Part shown: positions 8,860-17,088 of the stretch, one piece after another
How the letters are laid out: every line of letters begins with the position of its first letter
Numbering within the stretch: the stretch's first letter is position 1
From: Streptomyces dysideae
GTDB lineage: Bacteria > Actinomycetota > Actinomycetes > Streptomycetales > Streptomycetaceae
Assembly: GCF_001514305.1 (NCBI RefSeq)
Contig: NZ_KQ949077.1
Coordinates: 134,641-198,640, forward strand
Length of the DNA stretch: 64,000 nt
Direction: 5' to 3'
Made by a program: the position numbers and the translations under genes
Notes under the pieces: generated by a model
Seen by the model: the letters and a program-made list of their open reading frames with translations, nothing else
What the model was told of the DNA's origin: nothing
The model's database searches: none

Positions 8860-8913
8860 CCCGCCCCCTCCACCGGGCGAGCCGGGCAGTGAACGCCCGG
8901 TGGAGGGGGCGGG
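8860..8913. repeat. Perfect 20-bp inverted repeat, 14-base loop
   Basis: The arms 8860-8879 and 8894-8913 are perfectly complementary; the core CGCCCCCTCCACCGGGCG pairs with its reverse complement. The CCCCCTCCACCG part recurs at about 8984-8995, which would allow an alternative pairing. It lies in the non-coding interval upstream of uppS. Confidence 0.7.
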
Positions 8914-9145
8914 CGCCTTCCTCACATCGGGCCCGGCCAGGGTGTGATGCGCGTCCAGCAGGGAGTGCACGGCACCGCGCAACCCCCTCCACCGCGCGAT
9001 GCCGCCACGCAACTTTGCTTACGCGAATTGCCTTGGTCTGAACTCAGGTGAGAGGCGGAACGCAGGCGAGCCGCCCGCGATAACAATGTGGAAGCCGCCT
9101 GGAGCCCTTGGAAGCACAGGGGCGATCCGCCCCGCATACACCGAT

Positions 9146-9183
9146 TGCACGGTTTGCAACATGCGCCTTTGAGGCAACCGTGC
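9146..9183 (-). terminator. Hairpin downstream of the methyltransferase gene
   Basis: GCACGGTTTGC (9147-9157) pairs with GCAACCGTGC (9174-9183) with one bulged base, about 30 bases after the methyltransferase stop. It probably ends that transcript. Confidence 0.5.
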
Positions 9184-9213
9184 GACCTTGTTAACAGAGG
9201 ACAGGATCTGACC

Positions 9214-10023
9214 TCATTCGGCGCTCACTCGTTGGGCTTGTGGGCCTCGACGAGGTGGCGGGTGCTGTGGGCCACGAAAGGGCCCCTCAGTCTCGATGCG
9301 GTCGTGCAGGGCGCGGAGTTGGTGCTCGTACGCCTCGACCGTGAAGCCGGGGACCATCCAGATCACCTTGCGGAGGAAGTGGACGACGGCGCCGATGTCG
9401 TGGAACTCCATGCGCAGCCGCTCGGCCCGCAGGTCGACGATCTCGAGGCCGGCGGCCTCGGCGGCGGCGCGTTCACGATCGGGATGACGGTCGCTGCTCC
9501 GCTCGGCGGGCAGCGGGCCGAGGAAGTACTCGACGACCTCGTAGGCGCTGCGGGGCCCGACGTGCTGCGCGAAGTACCTGCCGCCGGGCTGCAGCACGCG
9601 GACGATCTCCGCCCACCGCGGGCCGACCGGGTGCCGGCTGCTCACGAGGTCGAACGTGTCGTCCGCGAAGGGCAGCCGGGCGTCCTCGGGCGCGGCGACG
9701 ACCGCGACGCCGCGCGGCCGGAGGAGGGCGGTGGCCTTGGCGGCGTTCGGCGGCCAGCCCTCGGTGGCGACCGTGACGGCCGGGGACTTCAGGGCGCGTC
9801 CGAGGGCGAAGTCGAGTACTTCCCCTCCACCCGTCTGGATGTCGAGGGCGGCCTCCGCCCCGGCCAGCCGCTCGGCGAGGGACGTGGCGTATCCCCATGA
9901 CGGCCGTGCCTCGGTGGCCCGTCCCTCGAACCAGGAGAAGTCCCAGCCCTCGGTGGGGGCGGCGACGGCTTCGGCGACGAGTTCGTCGTAGCGGCGGTGG
10001 CTTCGGCCCTGCTGCTCTCCCAT
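9214..10023 (-). CDS. Class I SAM-dependent methyltransferase with frameshifted C-terminus
   Basis: A 269-residue Rossmann-fold methyltransferase. The SAM-binding region is ALDIQTGGGEVLDFAL (about residues 58-73), followed by the acidic loop ATEGWPPN, EDARLPFADDTFDLV and VLQPGGRYFAQ. The substrate is unknown. In relatives I remember, the protein ends GPFVAHSTR.LVEAxK. Here that sequence appears in the next frame after a TTT run (AAA at 9277-9279 on the plus strand), so one extra base replaces the last ~18 residues with GPFRGPQHPPP and so on. The corrected frame would stop at 9225. ATG 10023 has only a weak ribosome site, and a GTG 21 bases upstream is possible. Confidence 0.85.
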   Translation of the reverse strand: MGEQQGRSHRRYDELVAEAVAAPTEGWDFSWFEGRATEARPSWGYATSLAERLAGAEAALDIQTGGGEVLDFALGRALKSPAVTVATEGWPPNAAKATALLRPRGVAVVAAPEDARLPFADDTFDLVSSRHPVGPRWAEIVRVLQPGGRYFAQHVGPRSAYEVVEYFLGPLPAERSSDRHPDRERAAAEAAGLEIVDLRAERLRMEFHDIGAVVHFLRKVIWMVPGFTVEAYEHQLRALHDRIETEGPFRGPQHPPPRRGPQAQRVSAE

Positions 10024-10240
10024 GGGCTGATCGTCGCAGAGCACGGTCGGCCACCGCCGCTGATTTTTCTCCGGCGGGATGACGTGTGAGGAAAGGGTCA
10101 GGAAGGGGGCGTCAGCTGCTCGGCGGCGCACAGGATGCGTGTCGCCGCCCCGGGGTCGAGTACGCCGGGGACCAGTACGCCCAAGACCGTTCGGGGCGTG
10201 CGGCTGAGCGGACTCACTCCTGCTCAGTCCGCAGGAACGG

Positions 10241-11119
10241 TTACGGGACCAGCGGTCGTACTTCCTGCGCCGCGAAGCGGATGAAGGCCTCGGGGTCGGC
10301 TTCGTCCGCCGTCGGCTGGAGGACCACCGTGTCGGCACCGGCGTCCGCGAGCCGCTGGACGGCCTTGGCGACGGCGCCGGCGTCACCGGCGACACCGAGG
10401 TCCGGGACGGCGCCCAGGTCCATCTCGGCGAGCTCGGCCCTGAGCCGGGCGGGTCCGTCCGGGCCGGTGGCGGTGAGGAGGTAGACGACGACCTGGTGCG
10501 GGTCGGTACGCCCGGCGGACTCCCGCCCCTCGTCGATGAGCTGACGGGCCCTCCGTACGCCCTCGGGCGGTGTGCCGGCGGTGAGTACCGTCCCGTCGGC
10601 GGCCTCGCCGGAGAGCCGCAGGGAGCGTGGGCCGGTGGCGCCGGCGAGGACGGGCACGGTGTCGGGGCCGAGGGGCGGCCAGTCCAGGCCGACGTCGTCG
10701 AGCCTGACGTACCGCCCCTCGGTGGTGAGCCGCTCCCCGCGCAACAGGGCACGCAGGGCGAGGAGATGCTCGCGCAGCAGCGTCACCGGCGACTCGACCC
10801 GCGCCCCGACCTGCCCCATCCAGTCCTGTACGCCGTGTCCTACGCCGACGATCGCACGGCCCGGGAACATGCGGTGCAGCGTGGCGGTCTCCATCGCGGT
10901 GACGGCGACGTTCCGCAGGGGCACGGGCAGCAGTCCGACGCCGATCCTGACGCGCTCGGTCCAGGCGAGGGCGGCGGCGGCCGTGGAGATGCCGCCCTCC
11001 AGGAAGCAGTCCTCCCAGAGCCAGAGCTCCTCGAGTCCGGTGTCGTCGGCGAGGCGGGCGAGGACGCGCAGTCGTTCGGGGGGCAGTTGCGGACGGAAGA
11101 CAGCACCGAGTCCAGTCAT
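10241..11119 (-). CDS. LLM-class (F420-dependent type) oxidoreductase
   Basis: A 292-residue TIM-barrel flavin/F420 oxidoreductase of the luciferase-like monooxygenase class. Features include the N-terminal strand GLGAVFRPQLPPERL, ELWLWEDCFLEGG, RVRIGVGLLPVPLRNV, FPGRAIVGVGHGV, and a C-terminal VAGDAGAVAKAVQRLADAGA. Actinobacterial members often use coenzyme F420; the substrate is not evident. ATG 11119 follows AGGAAG at a five-base spacing. The reductase gene upstream (11160-11768) points the same way, so the two may be co-transcribed. Confidence 0.88.
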   Translation of the reverse strand: MTGLGAVFRPQLPPERLRVLARLADDTGLEELWLWEDCFLEGGISTAAAALAWTERVRIGVGLLPVPLRNVAVTAMETATLHRMFPGRAIVGVGHGVQDWMGQVGARVESPVTLLREHLLALRALLRGERLTTEGRYVRLDDVGLDWPPLGPDTVPVLAGATGPRSLRLSGEAADGTVLTAGTPPEGVRRARQLIDEGRESAGRTDPHQVVVYLLTATGPDGPARLRAELAEMDLGAVPDLGVAGDAGAVAKAVQRLADAGADTVVLQPTADEADPEAFIRFAAQEVRPLVP

Positions 11120-11159
11120 GACAGCTTCCTATCGAGGTCCGGCTGCCCTCACAACCGCA

Positions 11160-11768
11160 TTACCGGCCCCCGGTGACGTCCTTGTCCTCCTTCTCCCTCT
11201 CATAGCGCAGCAGTACGACGCCGTTGCCGAAGGTCCGGGTCTCGACGAGCCGAAGGGCTGTGACGTCCCCGGCCCCAGCCTCGGCTTCGGCTTTGGGGAA
11301 GAGCTGCCGGCCGCGGCCGACGAGCACGGGATGGACGTAGATCCGGAACTCGTCGACGAGCCCGTACCGCAGGAAGGTGGCGGCGAGGTCGGCCCCGCCG
11401 AGCCCGAGGTCTCCCCCGGCCTGCTCCTTCAGCGCCCGGATCTCCTCGGGGACGACCTCGTGGACGACGGTGGTGTTCCAGTCGGCGTGGTCGAGTTTCC
11501 GCGAGTAGACGTACTTCGGGATCTCCCGCCAGATCCCGGCGAACTCGGCCATGGTTGCGGGGATGTCGGGATCGGCGTCGGCGGTGGGCCAGAAGTCGGC
11601 CATGAGTTCGTAGGTGACGCGGCCGTGGAGGATGCCGCCCATCTGCCGGACGACGTCGTTGAAGTGCTGGTGCAGTTCGTCGTCGACGCGGTGCCAGGAG
11701 ATGTCCCGGTCGGGGCCTTCGAAGTAGCCGTCGAGCGACAGGGACATCATCAGCACGATCTTCGGCAT
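11160..11768 (-). CDS. Dihydrofolate reductase/RibD C-terminal family protein
   Basis: A 202-residue protein of the RibD-C/DHFR-like reductase family. It opens MPKIVLMMSLSLDGYFEG and has the GGILHGRVTYELM strand-helix, the nucleotide-binding LGLGGADLAATFLRYGLVDE and the C-terminal HPVLVGRGRQLFP. Such proteins use NADPH on unknown substrates. The start at 11768 is supported by AGAGGTGA eight bases upstream. It precedes the LLM oxidoreductase by 40 bases on the same strand. Confidence 0.88.
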   Translation of the reverse strand: MPKIVLMMSLSLDGYFEGPDRDISWHRVDDELHQHFNDVVRQMGGILHGRVTYELMADFWPTADADPDIPATMAEFAGIWREIPKYVYSRKLDHADWNTTVVHEVVPEEIRALKEQAGGDLGLGGADLAATFLRYGLVDEFRIYVHPVLVGRGRQLFPKAEAEAGAGDVTALRLVETRTFGNGVVLLRYEREKEDKDVTGGR

Positions 11769-11874
11769 CTGCCGGTCACCTCTTTGTGAGCGGTGGGTGG
11801 GTGTGCCGGGGCGGGTCTATTGTCACGCCTTGTTGCACGGTGCGGGCGGGAGGCAGGGCCGGAGGTGTCTGGGT

Positions 11875-12249
11875 ATGGCGCGGTGGCGTGATGGGCGGGG
11901 CGAGTTGGTGGTGCACGGGGAACAGGGGCGTGTCGTCGTTCCGCTGGAGGTCGCCTCGTCCTATCGGGCCCGCACGCGGGGGCTGCTCGGGCGGGACTCC
12001 GTCGACGGGGCGCTGCTGCTCACGCCTGCCGGCCAGGTGCACACCTTTCGTATGCGGATGCCCATCGACGTGGCCTACCTCGATCGCCGTCTCCGTGTCA
12101 TCGCCGTACGCACCATGCGGCCCGGGCGGCTCGGACTGCCGCGGCTTCGGTCCCGGCATGTGCTGGAGGCGGGGGCCGGGGTAATGGTGGGGTGGGGGTT
12201 GCGGATTGGGGTGCGGGTGGAGGTGGAGGTTGCCGGGGGTGGAGTGTGA
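11875..12249 (+). CDS. DUF192 family protein
   Basis: A 124-residue protein with the DUF192 core: VASSYRARTRGLLGRDSVDGALLL, HTFRMRMPIDVAYLD and ETRM-like basic strands towards the C-terminus. DUF192 proteins are small beta-rich proteins of unknown function, some of them exported. The ATG at 11875 is chosen because GGAGGT lies eight bases upstream; the open frame to 11797 has no ribosome site. The C-terminal residues are Val/Glu/Gly-rich. It is transcribed away from the reductase gene and converges on the lipoprotein gene. Confidence 0.82.
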   Translation: MARWRDGRGELVVHGEQGRVVVPLEVASSYRARTRGLLGRDSVDGALLLTPAGQVHTFRMRMPIDVAYLDRRLRVIAVRTMRPGRLGLPRLRSRHVLEAGAGVMVGWGLRIGVRVEVEVAGGGV

Positions 12250-12277
12250 CCCGGGCCCCGGCACCGGGCCACGTCTG

Positions 12278-12697
12278 TCAGGAGCCGTCGATCAGCTTCT
12301 GGACCTCGGGGGGAATCTCCGTGCCCGAGCGGACCGCGACGAACACGACGTCATCGGGTGCCTCGCCCACCGCGATGGCGATGCTGGGGTCCAGGCCCTC
12401 GACCGCGTAGGCGGTCGTCACGGCCGGGGCGGTCTCGCCATCGTCGTTGTCGTTCGGGGTGTCGTCGCAGGTGGGGAGGGTGGCGGTGCCGAGCTCGTCC
12501 CCCACGGTGAAGTCGACGTTCGCCACGTCGGAGTACGTACGGTTCGCGTACTCGGCCAGGAACACACAGGACGCCGCGGAGTCGCCACCACCACCACCGC
12601 TCACCGACGTACAGCCGCCGACGGCCACCGTGACGACGGCCGCCGCCGACAACACCCATGTGAACCTGCCCCGCCTGGCCGCAAGTACCTCTGCCAT
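12278..12697 (-). CDS. Putative lipoprotein (DUF6281-like)
   Basis: A 139-residue predicted lipoprotein. It has a basic N-terminus, a hydrophobic helix and the lipobox VGGC (about residue 29). A Ser/Gly linker and a small domain with two further cysteines (SCVFLAEY and PTCDDTPND) follow, ending PPEVQKLIDGS. It resembles the Streptomyces DUF6281 family; that match is from memory. ATG 12697 follows a G-rich stretch; the GTG one codon upstream is also possible. It is the last gene of the co-directional Tad locus, 75 bases after the OmpA-domain gene, and may be separately expressed. Confidence 0.7.
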   Translation of the reverse strand: MAEVLAARRGRFTWVLSAAAVVTVAVGGCTSVSGGGGGDSAASCVFLAEYANRTYSDVANVDFTVGDELGTATLPTCDDTPNDNDDGETAPAVTTAYAVEGLDPSIAIAVGEAPDDVVFVAVRSGTEIPPEVQKLIDGS

Positions 12698-12771
12698 CAC
12701 TGCCCACCCACCCCTCAGTCCGGAGATCTGTCCGACCTCTTGAGTACCGACGGAGCAGGCGGGGATTTCGT

Positions 12772-13389
12772 TCAGGACGTGCGGGGGAAGGAGACCTCCA
12801 CCCTTCGGTTCTTCTTGCGGCCCGACTCCGTGGCGTTGGAGGAGATGGGGTACTGCTCGCCGTAGCCGCGTACCTCGTAGGTGACGGCCGAGTCGTTCAG
12901 CTCCGACTCCAGGACCTTCTGTACGGCGTTGGCGCGCTGCTTCGACAGGACGTCGCCGTGGGCCGAGGAGCCCAGGTTGTCCGTGAAACCGAAGACCCGG
13001 ATCTTCGACGCGTTCTGCGTCGTGATCTCCTCCGCGATCGCCGCGATACGGGACTTCGCCTCACCGGTCAGCTTCGCGCTGTCCTTCGGGAACAGCACCT
13101 CCGACTGGAGCGCGAACTTCACGTCCGCGTTGGTGTCCTCGCGGCGTTCGTCGCCGGTCTGGTCCTCGACGACCTGCTTGATGTCCAGGACCTTCGGCTC
13201 GGCGAGGGTGCCGCCCTCGGGGAGCTTCAGGTCGGGGTCGTTGGCGTCCACCTCGACGGGGGCGGAGGCGGAGGCTTCCGTGCCCGGGGGGACGCTGGGG
13301 GAGTCTTCGGCGTCCGCCGTTGTGGCGCCGTAGATGTTCGCCGCGACCATGATGGTGGCTGCGGTGAGGGTCAGGGAGAGGCGGGTCAT
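12772..13389 (-). CDS. OmpA/MotB-domain secreted protein
   Basis: A 205-residue exported protein: signal peptide (about 1-27, ending ATTADA), a Pro/Ser/acidic linker, and a C-terminal OmpA-like domain (about 95-205). The domain has SEVLFPKDSAKLTGEAKSRI, IRVFGFTDNLGSSAHGDVLS, QRANAVQKVLESEL and GRKKNRRVEVSF. The Asp and Arg positions that bind meso-diaminopimelate in OmpA domains appear conserved. In a monoderm it should bind peptidoglycan from outside. It starts seven bases after the stop of the preceding lipoprotein gene and belongs to the pilus operon, where it may anchor the assembly to the wall. Confidence 0.88.
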   Translation of the reverse strand: MTRLSLTLTAATIMVAANIYGATTADAEDSPSVPPGTEASASAPVEVDANDPDLKLPEGGTLAEPKVLDIKQVVEDQTGDERREDTNADVKFALQSEVLFPKDSAKLTGEAKSRIAAIAEEITTQNASKIRVFGFTDNLGSSAHGDVLSKQRANAVQKVLESELNDSAVTYEVRGYGEQYPISSNATESGRKKNRRVEVSFPRTS

Positions 13390-13396
13390 CTTGGCC

Positions 13397-13981
13397 TCAC
13401 CCGGAGATCTGGATGGTGGCGGCGGCGAACGTCGGGAGCTGGAAGGTGACTTCGGTTGTGTCGGTGGGCGGGGCCGGGAACTGCATGAACACCGGGATGG
13501 AAGCGCCGGCCTTGATCCTCGGCATGCTTGTCGTCGTCAGGGGCCGGCCGTCGGTGTCGCGCAGTACGTAGTAGCGCTTCTTAGTCGCCGAGTCGACCAG
13601 GGTTGCGCCGCCCAGCGACGTCCCGTGCCTGATGATCTCGGTCTCGTCGCCCGACACCCGTGCGGAAACCCGAGCCGCCTCGTCTCCGTCGTTCTTCAAC
13701 TCGCCGCTCACAGTGACGAACCCTCCTGAGTCCCTCTGAGCAGAGGTGATCTGGAGGATCAGGCCGTCCTCGCCCTTGAGCTCGGCCAGCAGCTCGTCCG
13801 TCCCCTCCTGAGTACTCGGATCAGACCCACCACGCTTGCCTTGGGAGGCGGAAGCCGATGTCTCCGGTTTCTTGTCTGCGTCGCTTCCACTGCCGCAGCC
13901 GGCCACGCCGAGGGCCAGTCCGGCCGCAACGGTCAGTGCGACCATCCCCCTGCGGGCCTTCGTCGTGAACCGAATACTCAT
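13397..13981 (-). CDS. Putative lipoprotein of the Tad locus
   Basis: A 194-residue predicted lipoprotein with lipobox GVAGC (about residue 29). A Lys/Ser/Gly-rich linker follows, then a beta-rich domain (about 65-194): LILQITSAQRDSGGFVTVSG, RYYVLRDTDGRPL, FMQFPAPPTDTTEVTFQLP. The fold resembles extracellular immunoglobulin-like domains such as those found with DUF4352-type proteins, but I do not assign a family. It lies between the TadG-like and OmpA-domain genes with short gaps, so it is part of the same transcript. Confidence 0.75.
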   Translation of the reverse strand: MSIRFTTKARRGMVALTVAAGLALGVAGCGSGSDADKKPETSASASQGKRGGSDPSTQEGTDELLAELKGEDGLILQITSAQRDSGGFVTVSGELKNDGDEAARVSARVSGDETEIIRHGTSLGGATLVDSATKKRYYVLRDTDGRPLTTTSMPRIKAGASIPVFMQFPAPPTDTTEVTFQLPTFAAATIQISG

Positions 13982-14014
13982 GCCTCTGCTTCCTTCGTCA
14001 CTCGTCGTTCGCTG

Positions 14015-14641
14015 TCAGTCGGCCAGATGGACGTCGAAGAGGTCCTCGGAGCCCGGAAGAAGAGCATCGGGGCCATTCGGGTCCAGGTCCCAGTTCTTGT
14101 CCTCGCAGGTGAGCTGCGGCAGTGGCAGTACGTCGTTCCCGTCGCCCTCGTCGCCCCCGTCGTCTTCGCCGGGGAGTTCGAACGCACAGCGAGGCTCGAT
14201 CACCGCGGTGGCGGACGCCTTCGCGAACTTCTCCTCCGTGCCGGGGACGATCGAGTCCCCGACGGGGGTGTCCGTCTCGACCTCGACCTCGTAGCCCAGA
14301 GGGTCCGTCGGAGCGCAGGCTTCTACGTGGGCGTCGTTCTGCGCCGCGAGTTGATCGGCTCGCCAGCATGACGGGCTCAGTCCATCCACGTTGCCGTCGA
14401 AGATGTCCTGCCACTTCATCGGGTCGAGTATGTCCTCCACCCACTGCCCCGCGAGCTGGTCCCGGGCGTCCTGCGCCGCAGCGAGTGCCGCCGCATCGGC
14501 TGCCGTTTGGGCGCCGTTGCGATTTGCTGCGGCCTGGCCGACCGCAAGGTACGCGAACGCAAGAAAGAGCAGGCCCCCCACGACCGTGATGTAGATGGGG
14601 AAGGCCTGCCCTGCGTCGCCGTACTTGCGGCGCGTGATCAT
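14015..14641 (-). CDS. TadE/TadG-like pilus assembly protein
   Basis: A 208-residue protein that starts with the Tad N-terminal segment (GDAGQAFPIYITVVGGLLFL, then AFAYLAVGQAA). That gives one membrane helix with an Ala-rich helix behind it (NRNGAQTAADAAALAAAQDA). The extracytoplasmic region is acidic and has several cysteines (SCW, EACAP, PRCAFELPG, LTCED). These proteins are pseudopilins or assembly factors of Tad machines. Its ATG overlaps the Flp pilin stop (ATGA, 14638-14641), which implies coupled translation with the pilin. Confidence 0.82.
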   Translation of the reverse strand: MITRRKYGDAGQAFPIYITVVGGLLFLAFAYLAVGQAAANRNGAQTAADAAALAAAQDARDQLAGQWVEDILDPMKWQDIFDGNVDGLSPSCWRADQLAAQNDAHVEACAPTDPLGYEVEVETDTPVGDSIVPGTEEKFAKASATAVIEPRCAFELPGEDDGGDEGDGNDVLPLPQLTCEDKNWDLDPNGPDALLPGSEDLFDVHLAD

Positions 14642-14832
14642 CCGGTGAGCTCGTCGATCTTCTCCACAATCGCGTCGTAGATCTGCTGCCCGATGTCCGT
14701 CCCCGTAATAGCCAGCACAATCGCCACCACCACCGCGATGATGCCCAGATACTCCACCGCCGTCTGCCCCTTGTCGTCGCGAGCGGAGCGCCCCCGCAGG
14801 TATGCGACGGTGGTGTTGATCCAGTTGCTCAT
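14638..14832 (-). CDS. flp: Flp/Fap-type IVb pilin
   Basis: A 64-residue prepilin. A short basic leader (MSNWINTTVAYLRGRSARDD) is followed by KGQTAVEYLGIIAVVVAIVL, the class III signal peptide and hydrophobic core of Flp pilins. Cleavage is expected after the Gly, leaving the +5 Glu conserved. ATG 14832 has GGAGGGG eight bases upstream. A prepilin peptidase (TadV/CpaA) is needed for processing, and none is encoded in this window. It is separated from the tadABC genes by the two-component system. Confidence 0.9.
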   Translation of the reverse strand: MSNWINTTVAYLRGRSARDDKGQTAVEYLGIIAVVVAIVLAITGTDIGQQIYDAIVEKIDELTG

Positions 14833-14967
14833 GGTGTTCCCCTCCGGTGTCGGGCGATCGCTGAGCGCTGGGCTCGTAAGTCTCGCGAGGAACGTACGCC
14901 AGAACAACCGGAACGTCAGAGGGTCCCTGGGCCCAAATCGGGGCTCCGTCCGAAGATCGGCCGATTG

Positions 14968-15714
14968 TCATCGCCAGTCTCCCGGGGCCGTGCCCAGCCA
15001 TTTGGCGGCGGCTTCCGCCCGGCTGGTGCTGTGGAGCTTGGCGAAGATGCGGTTGATGTGGTTCTTGACCGTCTTCTCGGTGATGAAGCAGGCGGCGGCG
15101 ATCTGCTGGTTCGTCATGCCTGACGCGATGAGGTCCATGATCTCCGCCTCCCTCATGCTGAGTTGGAACCTCGACTGTCCCACACTCGATTGCGATTGCG
15201 AAAGCACTTTCCGAAAACTGGGACGTGAAGCGGATGTTCGCGGTGAATTTTCGTGTGCAATCGCATCTTGGAGCCCGAGCCGAGCCCCCGGCCACGAAGC
15301 CACCGCCACCTCCGCCGTCGGCGTCAACCGCCGCCTCCCCCGCCGAACCTCCCGCACGGCGTCCACCAACTCCCCCGCCGTGAACTCCCCGTGCACCAGA
15401 TACCCGACCGCCCCCCGCCGCAGCGCCTCCCGCACCGTCTCCGACTCCCCGCTGTAGGTGAGCATCATGACCGGGGCCAGCCGTACCAGGTGAGGAAGGG
15501 CCGTGATGCCGTCCATGCCCGGCATGCGGACGTCCAGGAGGATCACGTCGGGGCGGTGGTGGCGGGCCGCGTCGTGGGCCTCGCGGCCGTCCACCGCCTC
15601 CGCCACGACCCTTATGTCCTCGTGGGTGGAGAGGAGCGCCGTGAGGCCGGCCCGGACCACCGGGTTGTCGTCGGCCACCACCACCCGGAGGGGGGCGGGC
15701 TGCGGCTCGTTCAT
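14968..15714 (-). CDS. LuxR-family response regulator of the Tad locus
   Basis: A 248-residue NarL/LuxR-type response regulator. The receiver domain covers about 1-125: acidic pocket VVADDNPVV, phosphoacceptor Asp in VILLDVRMPGMDG, switch Thr in MMLTYSG, and Lys replaced by HGEFTAG. A linker of about 50 residues follows. The C-terminal LuxR HTH spans about 185-245 (LSMREAEIMDLIASGMTNQQ, IAAACFITEKTVKNHINRIF). Its ATG overlaps the histidine kinase stop, so the two form a pair. It probably regulates the pilus operon in which it lies. Confidence 0.9.
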   Translation of the reverse strand: MNEPQPAPLRVVVADDNPVVRAGLTALLSTHEDIRVVAEAVDGREAHDAARHHRPDVILLDVRMPGMDGITALPHLVRLAPVMMLTYSGESETVREALRRGAVGYLVHGEFTAGELVDAVREVRRGRRRLTPTAEVAVASWPGARLGLQDAIAHENSPRTSASRPSFRKVLSQSQSSVGQSRFQLSMREAEIMDLIASGMTNQQIAAACFITEKTVKNHINRIFAKLHSTSRAEAAAKWLGTAPGDWR

Positions 15715-17078
15715 GGGGTCGCCTTCGTCGTCGTCAGGGCCGACAGGGCCGCCAGGGGGAGTTCGAGGCGGATCTCCGTGCCTCGGGGGTGGGTGCCCCG
15801 GCCTATGTCGATGCGGGCGCCCACGGAGGCGGCTCGCTCGACCATGCCGAGGAGGCCGAAGTGGCCGGTTCGGCGGAGGTGTTCGAGGGTGGTGCCGGGG
15901 GGCAGGCCCGTGCCGTCGTCGTAGACCGTGAGCAGGAGGACGTCGTCGCGGACGCCCGCCCGGACGTCGACGCGGGTCGGGTTCGCGTGGCGGTGGGCGT
16001 TCTCCATGGCCTCCTCGGTGATGGTGAGGAGCTGGCGGGCGACAGCGGGTGGGACGCGGGGTGCGGCGGTGCTGTCGTCGCCTGTGGGGTGATAGGTGGC
16101 CCGTACGCCCGTCCTGGTGCTGAAGTCCTTCACACTGGACGCCAGTTCGGCCAGTACGTCCGTCCCGTGCGCCGGGTCGGATTCGCGGCGCAGGTCCGCC
16201 AGGAGTTCGCGGGACTCTGCCGCGGCCTGGCGGGCGGAACGGGCCACCAGCTCCGCCCGTTCCTTGAGCTGGGCCGGGGCCGTGTCGGCGCGGCCCGCCG
16301 AGGCGGCGAGGGCGTCGGCGGCCAGGGCGACGCCGTGCAGGGTCTTCGCCACCGAGTCGTGCATCTCGCGGGCCAGCCGGGCCCGTTCCGCGCCGACCGC
16401 CTCGGTGACCGCCAGGCGGGCCTGGACCGTCGTCAGGGCCTGGGTGGCCGTGCCGAAGCGGAGCATGAGGCCGCGGAGCGTGGAGCCGACCGCGCCGGTG
16501 ATGACGCAGAAGCCGGGCAGCAGGAGTTTCTCCGCGACGGTCGCGTTCGCCGCGTCCTGGGCGATCGCGTACACCAGCAGGAGGATCAGCGCCTGGAGGC
16601 TGGCGAAGACCGCGGCGCCCCGCCAGCCGTAGACGATGCCGGCGAGGAGGGGGGTGCAGACGCTGACGTAGGCGAGGGTGGTGTCAGGGCCCGCGGAGAT
16701 CAGGAGGAGCGAGGCGAAGAGGGTGTCCACCGCGAGGAGGGTGGGGTGGCGGAGGAGGAGCGGGCCGAAGCGTTCCCAGTCCCGGAAGAGGACGTAGGAG
16801 CCCATGAAGGTCACGACCACCGCCGCTCCCACCAGGCGGGCGCCCAGGCCGGGGGCCGCGTTCAGCAGGGCCGCGGGGGCGGAGAGGGCGATCATGGCCA
16901 GGCGGAAGCCGAAGACCTGGCGGCTCATCGCCTGGAGGGCGTTGACCTGGAGGGGTATGGCGGGGGTCGTAGGGTGCTCGGACGGCGTGATGGTCTCCGG
17001 GGACTTCGGGCGGGCGCGCAGCACACCGATGCCGCCGCCCCTCGGTGTCTTCGCCCTCATCAACGGCATCGTGCTCAC
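15711..17078 (-). CDS. Sensor histidine kinase of the Tad locus (NarL-type, HisKA_3)
   Basis: A 455-residue membrane kinase. The N-terminus has about five or six hydrophobic helices (residues 60-215). The dimerisation/phosphoacceptor helix is AREMHDSVAKTLHG with the His at about 240. The ATPase domain shows EEAMENAHRHA (N box), DDGTGLPPG and HFGLLGMVERAA. No separate extracellular sensor domain is visible, so sensing is probably through the membrane helices. It starts at GTG 17078 after GAGGGGG, ten bases behind the tadC stop, and overlaps the response regulator start by ATGA. It is therefore co-transcribed with the pilus genes. Confidence 0.88.
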   Translation of the reverse strand: MSTMPLMRAKTPRGGGIGVLRARPKSPETITPSEHPTTPAIPLQVNALQAMSRQVFGFRLAMIALSAPAALLNAAPGLGARLVGAAVVVTFMGSYVLFRDWERFGPLLLRHPTLLAVDTLFASLLLISAGPDTTLAYVSVCTPLLAGIVYGWRGAAVFASLQALILLLVYAIAQDAANATVAEKLLLPGFCVITGAVGSTLRGLMLRFGTATQALTTVQARLAVTEAVGAERARLAREMHDSVAKTLHGVALAADALAASAGRADTAPAQLKERAELVARSARQAAAESRELLADLRRESDPAHGTDVLAELASSVKDFSTRTGVRATYHPTGDDSTAAPRVPPAVARQLLTITEEAMENAHRHANPTRVDVRAGVRDDVLLLTVYDDGTGLPPGTTLEHLRRTGHFGLLGMVERAASVGARIDIGRGTHPRGTEIRLELPLAALSALTTTKATP

Positions 17079-17088
17079 CCGTCCCCCT

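Larger units (their letters stand above)
8358..9213. other. 856-base non-coding, highly structured interval upstream of uppS
   Basis: None of the reading frames here looks like a real protein. Reading along the minus strand from the methyltransferase end, there is a hairpin at 9146-9183, a perfect 20-bp inverted repeat (8860-8879/8894-8913), nested stems (8795-8847) and an intrinsic terminator (8603-8641) followed by T-rich tandem repeats. This is the layout expected of an independently terminated small RNA or an attenuated uppS leader. Which of the two cannot be settled from sequence alone. Confidence 0.5.

Noticed and set aside
8365..9012. Small open frames in the non-coding stretch upstream of uppS
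   Set aside because: No ribosome sites, low-complexity composition and overlap with perfect hairpins; non-coding function is more likely.
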